Shown here in pieces: positions 1 through 11,329 of a stretch of 64,000 bases of DNA. Position 1 is the stretch's first letter. Each line of letters opens with the position of its first letter. Source of the stretch: Apricaphanius iberus (Eukaryota; Chordata; Actinopteri; Cyprinodontiformes; Aphaniidae); NCBI GenBank assembly GCA_028564705.1, contig JAPXFQ010000378.1:248001-312000 (forward strand), written 5' to 3'. A model generated the notes under the pieces. It had not been told where the DNA came from. It ran no database searches and saw only the letters and a list, made by a program, of their open reading frames with translations. Made by a program: the position numbers and the translations under genes.

Positions 1-168
1 AGAAAAAAAAATGCATTCTAGACGTCCAGCTAATCCAATTTGCTTATTAGTTTTTTTTTTTTTTGTGTGGTTTTTTTTTTTTTTGCACTGATAAGCACTG
101 TTAATGATTTTTAAGGGCTTAAGCTAAAACAGGAAGAAGTGAAAATGTCATGCAGAAACTAAAAGAAT

Positions 169-549
169 ATGACCAACTCGGAACACTTTCAGCACTACTT
201 TTCAGTTGATTTTAGTCACAAGCATCTGTTGGATGACTGTGTGTTTTTAAATGACTCAACAGATAAGATCAATGTAGCTGTAAAAACCCAGAGGGTTACC
301 AACAGAGAGTTGCCAATGCCACTTTTTTCCACTTTTTTTCCTCTCACAGATCAATATTTTGCTCTTTGGAAGGAAACAGTCAATGCCACCAAACAAGTGC
401 CAAACAAGCATGACACAAGCAGTACTGTACTTTCCATTTTGCCACCGGCTACTTTCCATCAGCAGCTGATGAAGCTGGTTGATTCTAACACACTGCGTGC
501 CAACCGGACCTTAGTGTCTGTGCTCACTTTGTTCCATTCACATCACTGA
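169..549 (+). CDS. unassigned open frame, possible terminal exon of an upstream gene
   Basis: I do not recognise this 126-codon open frame and assign no function. It opens with an ATG and ends in TGA at 547-549. A pyrimidine-rich stretch ending in CAG near 340-350 could be a splice acceptor inside it, in which case only the last 60 or so codons would be exonic. It is followed by about 1.1 kb without a credible gene that carries AATAAA-type signals near 731 and 1613-1645, as expected of a 3' UTR. It could equally be a chance frame or part of an unrecognised repeat. There is no visible domain, signal peptide or membrane segment. Confidence 0.18.
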   Translation: MTNSEHFQHYFSVDFSHKHLLDDCVFLNDSTDKINVAVKTQRVTNRELPMPLFSTFFPLTDQYFALWKETVNATKQVPNKHDTSSTVLSILPPATFHQQLMKLVDSNTLRANRTLVSVLTLFHSHH

Positions 550-1612
550 ATCTGATATTGTCTTAAAACAGTCCTTTTTTGTGATTGAGTGATTGGGTTG
601 ACTTTTTATTTTTTTATTTTTGTTAAACCAGATGCACTTTGAATTGTACTTTTACAGTTCTGCACTTCCAGTGCACTTACACATGTATAACATGACTGTG
701 TTACAGTTTGGTGTGTTATAGTTGGTGGTTTAATAAAAAGGGTTGGACCACCACAGGTGTTATAACGTTGATGTTGTAGGAACTTCTTTGAACGGTAGAA
801 AACAACTTTTGTGTAGAAATGAGCAACGTTGTCTGAAGAATTCAAAACACATAAAGAGTTTATTATCGATTACTTAAAGATAAGGAATGTGTTATATTTG
901 TTTTATTTTATGACTATTATAAAAGTAGGTTATGTTTTATGTTTGAATAAGCTACAAGTTTCTATTGCAGCCTTATTTTAATTTGATTATTTTTCTGGTT
1001 AAATATATTCTATCTGAAAATCCTAAACAACACCAAACCCTCCAGCTCTAAAGGGTGCCTTCAACACTAAGGACTATTTAACCCCACTTTAACCAGCACA
1101 ACATTAAGCAATAATAGGGCCTGTCTGCTACCTAACTGATTTCCTACTTTCCTCACAGTGATCCATGTGCAATGTATTTTTCTCTGCTACCTGTTTGTAC
1201 AATGAGGCGAATGGACAGTGCCTTTTTGAAGGCTTAGGTGCATTCAAGTTGTATTGAGACAAACTGTGACTTTTACACAAACTTCTTTTTCTCTTGTTTC
1301 CTTTAAATCTGCTAATAATATAACTCTTTTGTAAAATGTTTCCTTTTTCTGCGGATATAACTAAGTGACACAGTTTCTCCAGTGTTTTCTGAAGTATCTC
1401 AGTTCTGTCCTGTTTGCCCTGAGCTCACCATGTGGTTTATGAAGACCAATGCAGTATTGATGTAGTGAGGACCTCAGTTCATAATAAAAATAGAAACATG
1501 CGGTGGTCTCTGACCTGTGTTAGTGCACAGATCAGAACTGACATGATGAAATGCTGCAGCTTTGACAATCCAAACTGTGGTTGTGTTACTCCTCCTCCAA
1601 CTACAATTTCCC

Positions 1613-1665
1613 AATAAATAAATAAAAAAAACTCTTTAATAAAATCCTCTATGATTGTTTTGTTT
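1613..1665 (+). promoter_or_regulatory. candidate poly(A) signal cluster
   Basis: Overlapping AATAAA hexamers at about 1613-1626 and another near 1638 are followed by a T/GT-rich stretch at 1654-1675, the arrangement of a vertebrate cleavage and polyadenylation site. It could end a plus-strand transcript entering from the left. The stretch 550-1610 holds nothing else I recognise. Confidence 0.3.
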
Positions 1666-1699
1666 TTTGTGTTGAGCGTAGAGATTTACGGGAAAATAC

Positions 1700-1925
1700 A
1701 TAAATCAAGTAAAACATTATGACCACCGGACTAAAAGTGTGTTGATCCCATTTTGTTTCCCAAACCAGCCATGATGGTTGAGGTATGGACTCCACTAGAC
1801 CCCTGAAGGTGTGCTGCGGTATCTGATACCAAGATGTTAGCAGCAGATCTTTTAAGTCTAGAAGACCTCCATTAATTGGACTGGTTTGGTCTAGTACATT
1901 CAACAGATACTGGAACCGGTTTGTT
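1700..1925. repeat. fragment of a teleost DNA-transposon family (Tc1-like)
   Basis: The stretch starting with the 'acattatgaccacc' terminus and running through 'ctccactagacccctgaagg' and 'gatgttagcagcagatc' matches my recollection of a common fish DNA-transposon repeat. It is cut off after about 220 bp. No transposase frame remains. Confidence 0.5.
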
Positions 1926-2659
1926 GAGATGAAACATTTTATGACAAATTATTTTAATGAAACAAGCCCCAGTCATCAGGGAATACATTTTCAATGAAAG
2001 GGATGCAGGCCTGCAACAATACGAGTCACAGTAACATCAGCATGGATAAAAGGGCCCAGGGTTTCCCAGCAGAACAATTCCCAAAGCATCTAGCCAGCTT
2101 TTCTTCTTCCAATTGTGCATCTTGTTGCCATGAATTTATCAGCAAAGTGATGTACTTTACTATTAAACACATGGCACCAGTCACCTGTTGCCCTTACTTA
2201 GTGTTTCTGGCAATTGACAGTGATTCACACTACACAAGCCAGTCTTTGCTACCTACATGCATCAGTGAGCCTCAGCCTTTGACCTTGCCACCAGTTCACC
2301 TCTATTCCTTCCCCAGACCACTAGATAGAACCAGAATACTGCCGACTGAAAGCAGGAGAGTTTCTTTACAGGATTCCCTGGCAAGCCCAGAAACAGTCCG
2401 TCCGGCGAGCTAAGACACGCTTCTTTCCCTCACTCCTGAACAAGCCACCCAGATACCTAAACAACTCACTTTGAGTAGGACCTTGTCACCAACCTAGAGA
2501 AGAAACTCTACCCTTTTCCAGCTGAGGGCCATGCTCTCACATTTGGAGGTCCTGATTCGTCTCCCTGCCACTTAACACTTGACAGCAAACCGCTCCATGA
2601 AAGCTGGAGATCATGTCCTGATGAACCAATATAACCACATGATCTGCAGGAAGCAGAGA

Positions 2660-2910
2660 CCTAGACCACACTTTGTCCAGATGACAGTGGGCTTTGTCAA
2701 GCAGGTTCCCTCATACTGAGGAAGCAGGATCCCTCATACTGAGCGAGCATGTAGCTACAGAGGAGAGGAAGAACTCCCCTTTAACAGGATGAAACCTCCA
2801 GCAGAACCAGAACCAGAACCTGGCTCAGTACAAGCGGTCATCTGCCACAATCGTCTTGGGGTCTGAGAAGACAGAGAAGAGACACAGTAAGAACAAAAGA
2901 ACTGATGGAA
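2660..2910. repeat. teleost interspersed repeat, proximal part (family A, copy 1)
   Basis: The segment 'ccctcatactgagcgagcat' through the run of 'cagaaccagaacc' and 'agacagagaagagacac' closely matches 61135-61285 at the other end of the window. The rest of the family is found at 4280-4620 and 61736-61860. The 1.4 kb between 2910 and 4280 is probably a later insertion into this copy; I could not classify it. Confidence 0.55.
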
Positions 2911-4279
2911 GAGTACTTTCTATGTTATAGAAAGTAGAAAGTTGGAGAATGTTCAGCGAGCATCATCCCAGAAGATGCCTCTCTCCAACAAGACATCACA
3001 GCTTAACAGGATACCAGACCAGGTGGAGCTTCTATGAAGAGAAAACACTGAGCAGAAATAAAGTTAACAGTTGAAATAAAAACAAAACATACAAATGGAG
3101 AGTAGTAGAAGAGAAAAGTAGCAGAGAGACAGAAGTGGTCAGTCTGTACTGCAATAGTCTAAGCCTATAGACCAATTTGGCAAAATAAATGAAGTTGATC
3201 CGCTTCCATTACTGTGATGACATCTGCCAGTGAGGCAGCCATAGGCACTGTGCGTGAAGTGAGCATTCCAGTATAAGCAACAAGAAGTGAACCTTTGCTC
3301 TTTAGCAAACATGTCTAGGAATGCTGGGAAGACGTATTAAGCCAGCAGCTATTCTAATAACAACAGAAAAACCCAGATTTGGAAGAAATATGTGAGATAC
3401 ACAGGTGCTAACTTAACGAGGACTGTCCATGTTGTGCATGTCTGTGCAACTCATATCAGTTTCCTAGTCTGTGTTTACACTTTTAGGGCAAGTTGGCCCC
3501 AGTGCATGTTGTGTGTCGTCAGGTGTCTTAATAACGATCTATGATCCATGCCTGCTTAAAACCCAGTGCGTGTTACTTTATCAGAGATCACAGGGGGAGG
3601 AATCCAGTTCTTTAAGTTTATTAAAACAGATCAAATATTCATGTTACAAAGCGTCTGAGGAAGTCACTCAAACGGGTCAGCACACAGAGTCTTTTATCGC
3701 TTTACATTTACACACGATGACTGGTTCTTCTCTTTGTTACTGGGGGTTGAGGAGATCTTCTGTTCTCAGTAATTTTCCACAGAAATGACCCTCACATAAT
3801 TTCACCTTTGGTAAATCTTTCTGCGTGCTTCAGCTGTAAGTAGCTCTTATTCAGAGACACTGTTTATCTTTGTTTGACCTTGACACGCTTTTCCTGCTTT
3901 TTTTGTTAGTCTCTGTTGAAACTACTCTGTCTCTCTTGTTACACTATATGCACTAGAATAATAAACTCAGCATTGATATATGATAAACATGTATATAATG
4001 AATAAAATATATGATTGAAAATAATAACCTTTACTGCATGTAAGAAAGCTTATGTTACCCAGGTGTTTAGCTTAAACTTAGTCATGGGGTTACAGTGTTT
4101 GTTTACCTACAGCCTAGATAAATAGGGATACTACGTTAGTATTAGAAGCACAAGTCAAACTCAAAAATAGTTCCATGTACCAACATCCTGTGAGTCCCGG
4201 GTCTATTACCTCCCAATTATCCTTCCTTTATATCGCTCAAATCATTAATTCATACATTAATTTAGCTAATGATTTAAAA

Positions 4280-4620
4280 AACCTTTATCAATTACTGGAA
4301 TTACAGGATCTGCCTCCTATTCTACTTTTAGAAATCCTAGGAACTACCAGTAGACCTGCATTCTGAGAACGAAGTGCTCTGTTAGGAACATATGGAACAA
4401 TCAGATCTCTGATGTACGATGGAGCTGATTATTAAGGGCTTTATAAGTAAGGAGGAGGATCTTAAACTCTATTCTGGATTTACCAGTAAGCCAATGGAGA
4501 GAAGCCAAAACAGGAGAAATGTGATCTCTCTTTTTAATATTCATCAGAACAAGCAGAAAGGAATCCAGGGATGGACAGAAGCTACGCAGGCTGAAAGGTT
4601 GAGAGAAGGTGACTAATAAA
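4280..4620. repeat. teleost interspersed repeat, distal part (family A, copy 1)
   Basis: It contains 'attctggatttaccagtaag' followed by a 30-bp stretch ending in 'ttaatattcatca' that is shared with 61740-61820. Within the window it is the continuation of the repeat at 2660-2910. The short open frames here are fortuitous. Confidence 0.5.
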
Positions 4621-5615
4621 AAGAGCTGAACTGGGATTCCAGAGCAGTCCCCAAAACAGAACCAGGTTTTTGAGCTTTTTTAAGAACCTGTTTTGATCCT
4701 CCTAACAGGTATGATGGAAGAAGACATTGCTCTCACCACAGCAGATTTATAGAAGACCTAAAGCATCGTGTTGAAGGACTAAGCATCCTCAGGAAGTACA
4801 GTCTATTTCATGTCTGTTGTCCCTTTGATTTATATTCCTCCACAACCTCACTTCTTCTTCCATGTATAAAAGAGTTCGACCCATTCACGTTTCTCCTGAA
4901 ATCTACAGTTGAATAGCCTGTACAAAACTTTTATTCTGAAGAGGTGGTCTGTCATTATTGTATGTTTTTTATGTAATTTGACAGTGTGACAAGACAGTGT
5001 GTGAAGTTGAACCTTCTTTGTTTGACCTGTAGTTGTTCAATCTTTCCAGATTGACGCTATTGAAGTTATTTGCTCCTACTGAGCAGGGGGTTGTAAATAT
5101 TAATTTTATTAATCATTATAATAATGTAATGATACTTAATAACCGTCTTTGAAGCACTATTAGTATTGTTGATAATTAAGCCACTTATTGTGCAACAGGG
5201 ACTTAAATGTTCTCTAGCCACTGATGGGGAGAAAGGAGTGATTGAATGTGAGAGGATAATAAATCAATCAGTGGTGAAAAATGAAAAATATGTCTCCTTC
5301 ATCTCTGAGATGATGGTTTCACGCCTGCATGTAACACCACCTAACTCTCATTATTACACACTGCAACCCCAGAGGGCTAATTTATGAAGTGAGATAAAAA
5401 AAAACGAGGCTCATTTGAAATATCTTAGCCTAACAGTATACTCCAGGCTTATTCCGTTCCATGAACGAAGCCCAGGTAGATTCAATCCCCACTAATTAGA
5501 GCAAGGCTTAACAAGCCAGGCTCATACCAACCAGAGACCTCTGATCATGTTTCATTACCTGGACAGGCTGACCACGTATGCATGACCAAAATACTATCTT
5601 TTGAAACAGGCTGTT

Positions 5616-5975
5616 TGTTAGGGAAATGTTAGGTAAAATAATAAAATTGTATTATTATTATTTTCTTAGGGTACCTTTGTTTATCACATAGTTTAAATGT
5701 ACTTTTTAAATGTCATTTGGTTTCAGACACCTTGGTATGACACCCTGTTCTTTTAAGATGCTAATGAAGTTTCACTAAATAAAGAGGATGGGATTTTGAG
5801 ACCAGGAGACGAGCTGAAAGGAGGAGAGCAGACACACAGTCAACCACAGTATTCTGCTGGTCTCCCTCTGCAAAAACGGATTCTATCTCCCTTTGCAGAG
5901 CTCACTAACTTCAATTTCTCTCCGACCCCTGTGTGTGATTCTTTCTAGGTCAACCACTATTTTTTATCTAACACT
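5616..5975 (+). mobile_element. candidate solo LTR
   Basis: This 360-bp unit begins TGTTAG and ends CTAACA, the inverted TG...CA termini of a retroviral-type LTR. It is flanked by CTGTT (5611-5615) and CTATT (5976-5980), a plausible 5-bp target duplication with one mismatch. An AATAAA near 5778 could be its internal poly(A) signal. No second LTR or internal coding region lies next to it, so it would be a solo LTR left by recombination. The family was not identified. Confidence 0.4.
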
Positions 5976-6059
5976 ATTGATATCAGACAAAATTTGTTAT
6001 GTTAAATATACACCATTGTGTCATAGAATATAATCCTTGAGTGACATTCTTGTCCAGAT

Positions 6060-6135
6060 TCACACCAATCAGTGGCAGTAATGCACCAGTTTGTTATTTG
6101 CCAGGCACCAGTAAGCACTAAGGAGAAGAGGGAGA
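6060..6135 (+). repeat. possible LINE 3'-tail fragment
   Basis: The 'agtggcagtaatgcacc' motif and the following 'tttgccaggcacc...aaggagaag' resemble the 3' tail of the I-clade LINE at 53545-53613 ('taggtggcagtaatgcacct'). Nothing else of the LINE is present. Confidence 0.35.
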
Positions 6136-7219
6136 AAGTCATTGACACAGGCGCTTGTTGAGGCCTCCACCTGTGTCTTCAAGAGTTTCTGACAAAGTAA
6201 ATCAGGCTGAATAGTTCAGGGCTTGTTGGTTCTGTTTTAGATGAAGCCACTGCTACCATTTACAGTGTGTCCTCTTAAAAAGACCTCCTTATGGAACAGG
6301 AAATTAGGCAGCTCACATCACCGTTAGTTTTTAAATCTCTTTTTAAAACCCTCCTAATTGCTTTGGCTTTTGGTTCAGCATGACAGTTTTATTATTGTTA
6401 TAGTTTGATTTGACTTATATTTTTATCTGCTTCTAGCACATTTGATTCATTTTATTGTTTTTTTTATGAGTTGTATTTGACCTGAGTTTTATGTAGCCTA
6501 CAGCCCTGCTTTATAAATAAAGTTGGCCTGGCTTGGCTTGGATCAGTGATTCTCTTACTGTTGTATCTCTGCTCAACTATCCAGGTTCTGGTACAGGGTT
6601 CTCTCTGTTTAAAAGGAGTCGTTCAAGTCTTTTCAGTTTATTCATAATTTACAACAGATATCATCTCAAGGAAAAATCATTTCAATACAGTTATACAAAC
6701 ATTCCAATCAGCTGTTGGTTGGAGTTCCTTTCCACTCCAACCAACAGATTGCTCAGAAGGAGGGATTGCTGCAAGGGGGCTTTTGATGCAATTGTCTTCT
6801 TTTCCAACATAGTAGGGTATTTTTATTTTTTATTTTAACAATTAGCATAATGCACTGAAATTGACTGGATTGTAGAAGGACATGGATTGAACTGAAATTA
6901 AATGAGCATGTATGATTCTTTTGATCTTTGTCCTGTAAAGCGTCATTCAGTGTGAATTAATGCTGCATACATAAGCTAAATAGAAAAATGAATTTGTGTG
7001 AAATGATATCATCTATGTAAACTCATTATCTATTTTTCCTATTGTTATTTGGAATCATGCGCCTTGCATGTTTCAGCGTGTCAGAAAGGAAATTTGGCTA
7101 AAATGTTTTGCTCCCGTTTCACAACTCCATCAATTTCTAAATATTGTCCAGATTTAGGACGCTAAAAGGTGTTTAGATTGAAGAATAGTTTATCTTTTTA
7201 TGAGCACTGAGGAGTCTTT

Positions 7220-7433
7220 GTGAATGGGGCGGAGTTTGTAGAGGTGAGTCATCCCACGCTGCGCTGTGATTGGTCAGCTGTCCTGCCAATCACGCTTACA
7301 TTCTGCTTGTGCAGGTGCAACGCTGGGCTGTGAAGTAGCCGCTGCAGGGAAGCTACGGGGCGAACCTCCCGCTTATCTTCGGTAGCGGGGCTGTGTTCTT
7401 TACAGGAGCGGGAACTTATTTATCCATTCCGAG
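7220..7433 (+). promoter_or_regulatory. rab3a: probable rab3a promoter and noncoding exon 1
   Basis: A GC- and CpG-richer island in AT-rich surroundings. It carries a GC box (GGGGCGG, 7226-7232), a consensus AP-1/TRE site (TGAGTCA, 7245-7251) and inverted and direct CCAAT boxes (ATTGG 7269-7273; CCAAT 7286-7290). The GC-rich transcript-like segment 7318-7433 ends at a consistent donor (GAG|GTCAGT). Rab3 genes have a noncoding first exon, and the first coding exon at 11105 is preceded directly by a splice acceptor AG, so a 5' UTR exon must lie upstream. The exact start site is inferred. Confidence 0.45.
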
Positions 7434-8726
7434 GTCAGTGATTCAGGTCTGCCTTAATAACCAAGAGTAACCTTCATTTGTCATAGCTGGGATGCTTAGC
7501 CAGGTCCTGCTGTCATATTTAAATAATGGGGACTGTAGCAGGGCCGAATTAGCCCTAAAGGGACTGCTGTTTTTATCTGTGAATGTCGCCATTTTTCCTG
7601 TATTCTGTTTATTCTGAAGAGTTCAAGTGAACGGCAGACTTACGGTGTCATACACCGGAGGCTTTGTGTCGAGCTAACTTTGACAGTCCAGCTACATCAG
7701 TGAAGCTAAGCTCTGTTACCGGATGGCTCTGCGTTTCAGGTCGTTTTATTTGGAGGCAGAAGTCCGAAGCATACAGTAGGATGACACAGATATGAAGCCC
7801 AATGTGTTCCTCTCCCATGTGAAGCATGAGGTTACAGCGACACGGCCTGTGCGGCCGGCTCAGCCTGCCACCCATCCTGGGATGGAGTCTAGTCCGTTTA
7901 GTCGATGCTTAGTCTGTTAAGCCTTTCCACCTCCGCCCTCTTATCCTCCTACAGGACGCTGGGAGCGGCAGCAGGAGCAGGCTGTCCTCACTGGGAGCCT
8001 TTCTGCTCCTCTCTAGCCGCCAGTTTCCCACCTGCACGTTGCCATGGTTACAGGCAGCCTTTCCCTCCCATGTTCTTAGTCAGCAAAAGTTTGTTTACAA
8101 ATCACACCCAATTTCTGCAGCGTCATTATTTAAGCATTATTCAGCACTGACTATATCTTTTTAAAATGTTTTAATTATTCTACTTATATTATTTGATTAT
8201 TGTTCTGGATATCAGCTTCTATTTAATTGATTAAATTGATTTAATCGTTTATCATTGCTTGCCTTTTCCAGACGAGCATTTCAAGACTTCAGTGTAAAAA
8301 AAAAAGCTTATAGTGTTTCCCCTGATGAACTGTAACCCACCCAGTGTTGTTATGGAATTACAGTCATGTAATTAAGGTTAAAAAAAAACGTAACAGCACT
8401 GTATGTCAGTATGAAATTGGCCCAGATTGGATGGGATGGTGATAATGGATTCTAACTCTTGAGATTTGGAACTGAATTGATACCCAGCTCTATCAGCCTG
8501 TGATCCCTTCCTGACTGATGCTGATCCATGCTTGTGTTGGTGCGAGGCGTTGGATGATCTGATCTTTGGGGCCCTTGATCACTTTGCCTGGTCATGTAGC
8601 ACTCCATCATGCTGGGAAACACACACATCATCAGCATACCCCTCCTGGATAGCTGGCAGAAGTTACTGTATAGAAACAGATACTCCCACTATTTATCCTC
8701 CCAGCCTTGAATGAACAGAACCCCCC

Positions 8727-8750
8727 CACACGCACACACACACACACATG
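8727..8750. repeat. (CA)n microsatellite
   Basis: A short CA-rich simple repeat in intron 1 of rab3a, following a run of seven C residues. Confidence 0.7.
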
Positions 8751-8766
8751 GTGATTGCATCAGAAT

Positions 8767-9000
8767 TAGGGCTGAACGATTAATTGCATATGCAATTAAA
8801 TCGCGATTTGGTAAAATGCGATTTCCTAATAGCAAAGTCTGCGATTTTACTTGATGTAAACGTATCTGCTAAAGTCACATGACTTGCAAACAATGCAGGG
8901 AGAGAAGGAAACGCTGCACTTTAACCAGTTATAAAATGTTTTAAAGCTTAACAGAATCCAACGCTGAATCCACAATATTTGGTACCAAAGAGGAACAGTA
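8767..9000. mobile_element. hAT-like nonautonomous element fragment
   Basis: It starts 'agggctgaacgattaattgc' followed by 'aaatcgcgatttgg', the recognisable terminus of a fish hAT-type nonautonomous family. The far end was not located; it may extend toward the inverted repeat at 10214-10347. It carries no credible coding frame. Confidence 0.45.
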
Positions 9001-10213
9001 CATCAGTTGTGAGAAATTATATCTGCTATGAAAACGTTGATGCTGCGCAACGGCAGGTATTATGCAGAGCCCGTCTTGGTATTGTTGCTGCCTCACGAGG
9101 TAGGCTACAGTAACACCTAAGAACATCACACCACAATATATGAGAGATGCACGGCTAAACTGACCGCCATCAGTGTTTAAATGTCCAGTAAACAAACTTC
9201 AAGGCGACAGGGATCGCTGACCGAGCTGTTTGACAGAATCTCTCCTTACGAACATTAAAAAACGGCACACGGAAATAATTTGTGCTATAACGGGTTTTAT
9301 AGCCAAAAGTATGCTTTGTTAACCATGATGAATAAGCTAGGATTCAATCTCACACACGCATTTTAGCCACATTTTACCTGCGCTGTGTAAAAAATGCCGA
9401 CAGAAAGTTAAAGCCGCACCGAAGTATTTTACAACAACTGACCTGAGATCAAATCGCTCTACGGAGTCATACCAGAGTTTGTAAGTGCATTAGATCGATG
9501 GAGAATTAAAAATCAGAGCTTGTTCTTTCAAGCATCCTACTACCTGGATAACCACACAGAGGAAATCATTGCAGCCGGAGGAAATTATTAGCTGGGATCA
9601 AAAGGAAGAAAACCCTATCTGTTGTAACTAAATAGTTACTGTTGGCCTCAACAGTATCAGCCCAACATGACTAAAATAAGAAGAAGCGCCGCAGACCCAG
9701 AAACACGAGTGACATCTGCAGCCTGCTGGGCTGTACAGTGGCATGTGTGATGAAAAAAACCATCTGTGCAATAAACTATGTATCCATGGAGAACTTATGC
9801 TCCAGCTTTTCAAGCTGCTGGTTTCATTTTTTTCTTAAATGTAAAGCCCGGTTCATTCTGAGCGTATTTCAGCCGTCTAAAAGTAGTGCTCCATGCCACG
9901 CTGCAGCGTGTGTCAAACAGAACCACGTCTGGTTCTAAAGCCAACATCACCAGCAGCAAGTAAAAAAGAAGAGACACATCTTTATTTTATAGGCAGAAAC
10001 TGGTCCTACGCTGCAGCGCTGTGGTGCATTCAAGGAACATGTATGGTGAATGAGGCAGAAAAGCATTTTGCGACAAAGATCTGCATCTGATGTGATGCGG
10101 GACCCCCACACATCTTGGAAGTGCTTTATCGTTTTCTGCAGGGATGTTTTACAGGCTTTGAATCCAACAACACTAACACACGATCTCATGACATCACTGT
10201 CATCCGCCATGAC

Positions 10214-10347
10214 AGTTGTAGTCTGAGCAGGACTGTCCCTCTGTGCTCCACGGCGGCAGAAGGTCCGACAGAACTTACTACTGCAAACATCAACATGGTT
10301 CACGCTCGCCTGTAGCACAGAGGAAAAGTCCTGCTCAGACTACAACT
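10214..10347. repeat. perfect 21-bp inverted repeat
   Basis: The arm at 10214-10234 (reads agttgtagtctgagcaggac then t) is the exact reverse complement of 10327-10347, with about 92 bp between. It could form a hairpin or be the remnant of a foldback transposon. Confidence 0.7.
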
Positions 10348-10350
10348 ACC

Positions 10351-10351
<1 letters not shown>

Positions 10352-10387
<36 letters not shown>
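10352..10387. repeat. poly-C tract of 36 bases
   Basis: An uninterrupted run of 36 C residues directly follows the inverted repeat. Such runs are rare, can form i-motif/G4 structures, and are prone to length errors in sequencing and assembly. Confidence 0.95.
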
Positions 10388-10388
<1 letters not shown>

Positions 10389-11104
10389 TGAGTTAATGAA
10401 CGCAATGCATGCTAGAAAAAAGACCCAGGTAGAAATAAAAAACACACTTCCCCTTTAATTATTTTATTTTAGATATTTGTTTTTGATTTGTAAAACAAAG
10501 CAAAACCTTCGCCAATAAAGTTTGAAAAAACAGGTTTGATTATTTAGCTTCCAGTCCAGTATGTTCGTTAGCCTACTCCCTCTGTTACAGCCAAAGCCAC
10601 CACCCAGGTGTCCGCCATGGGAAACCGTAGCTCTGCCTGGGTCTTCTGCTGTCCACCATGATACTTTCTGATACAAACTTGTCATCTTTGCTGCTTCTAT
10701 TGTCACAAGGCGGTTTTCCAAACTGTTCGCCCCTTCTGCTGCTAATATTATTCAAGCTCTGCACTGGTGGTAGCACAGCTCTGTAGTGAACCCCTGCAGA
10801 GGAAGTAGTCATGCTCTAGGAAGCATATAAGCAAGCATTTTTTGAAGCCTCAGAGTTTGCAGAACGCAACAAATGATTTCACATCTTAGCTCAAACTCAG
10901 ATGGTAAAATCCTAAAGAAAGACTGCAGAGTGAATGCTAACGGTGTGAAAAGCCAGCTGGAGTCCTCTGGGACAGAACACTGCTGGGTTTGTATGTGCTT
11001 GTTGTGTTGTATAGTCATTAAGTGGTTCAGAGTCTGTGTGAATGACGACTGATTGATTCCTGTAAACTAAACGTGATCTTTGATGGATGTCTGTTCATGC
11101 ATAG

Positions 11105-11329
11105 ATGGCGTCTGCAAATTCGACATATGGACAGAAGGAGTCCTCGGACCAGAACTTTGATTACATGTTTAAAATCCTCATTATTGGGAACAGCAGCGTG
11201 GGGAAGACTTCGTTCCTCTTCCGCTACGCAGACGACTCCTTCACGCCAGCGTTTGTCAGCACGGTGGGCATCGACTTCAAGGTGAAGACCATCTATAGAA
11301 ACGACAAGAGGATAAAGCTGCAGATCTGG
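11105..11329 (+). CDS. rab3a: rab3a coding exon 1 (residues 1-75)
   Basis: The ATG at 11105 directly follows an acceptor AG (11103-11104). The exon encodes the N-terminus, P-loop, switch I and the end of beta-2 (…KLQIW), closing in phase 0 at the donor TGG|GTGAGG (11330). An in-frame extension past the donor is intronic read-through. Confidence 0.95.

Noticed and set aside
1994..2413. 139-codon open frame
   Set aside because: No recognisable domain or splice context, and next to dispersed repeats. Treated as chance.
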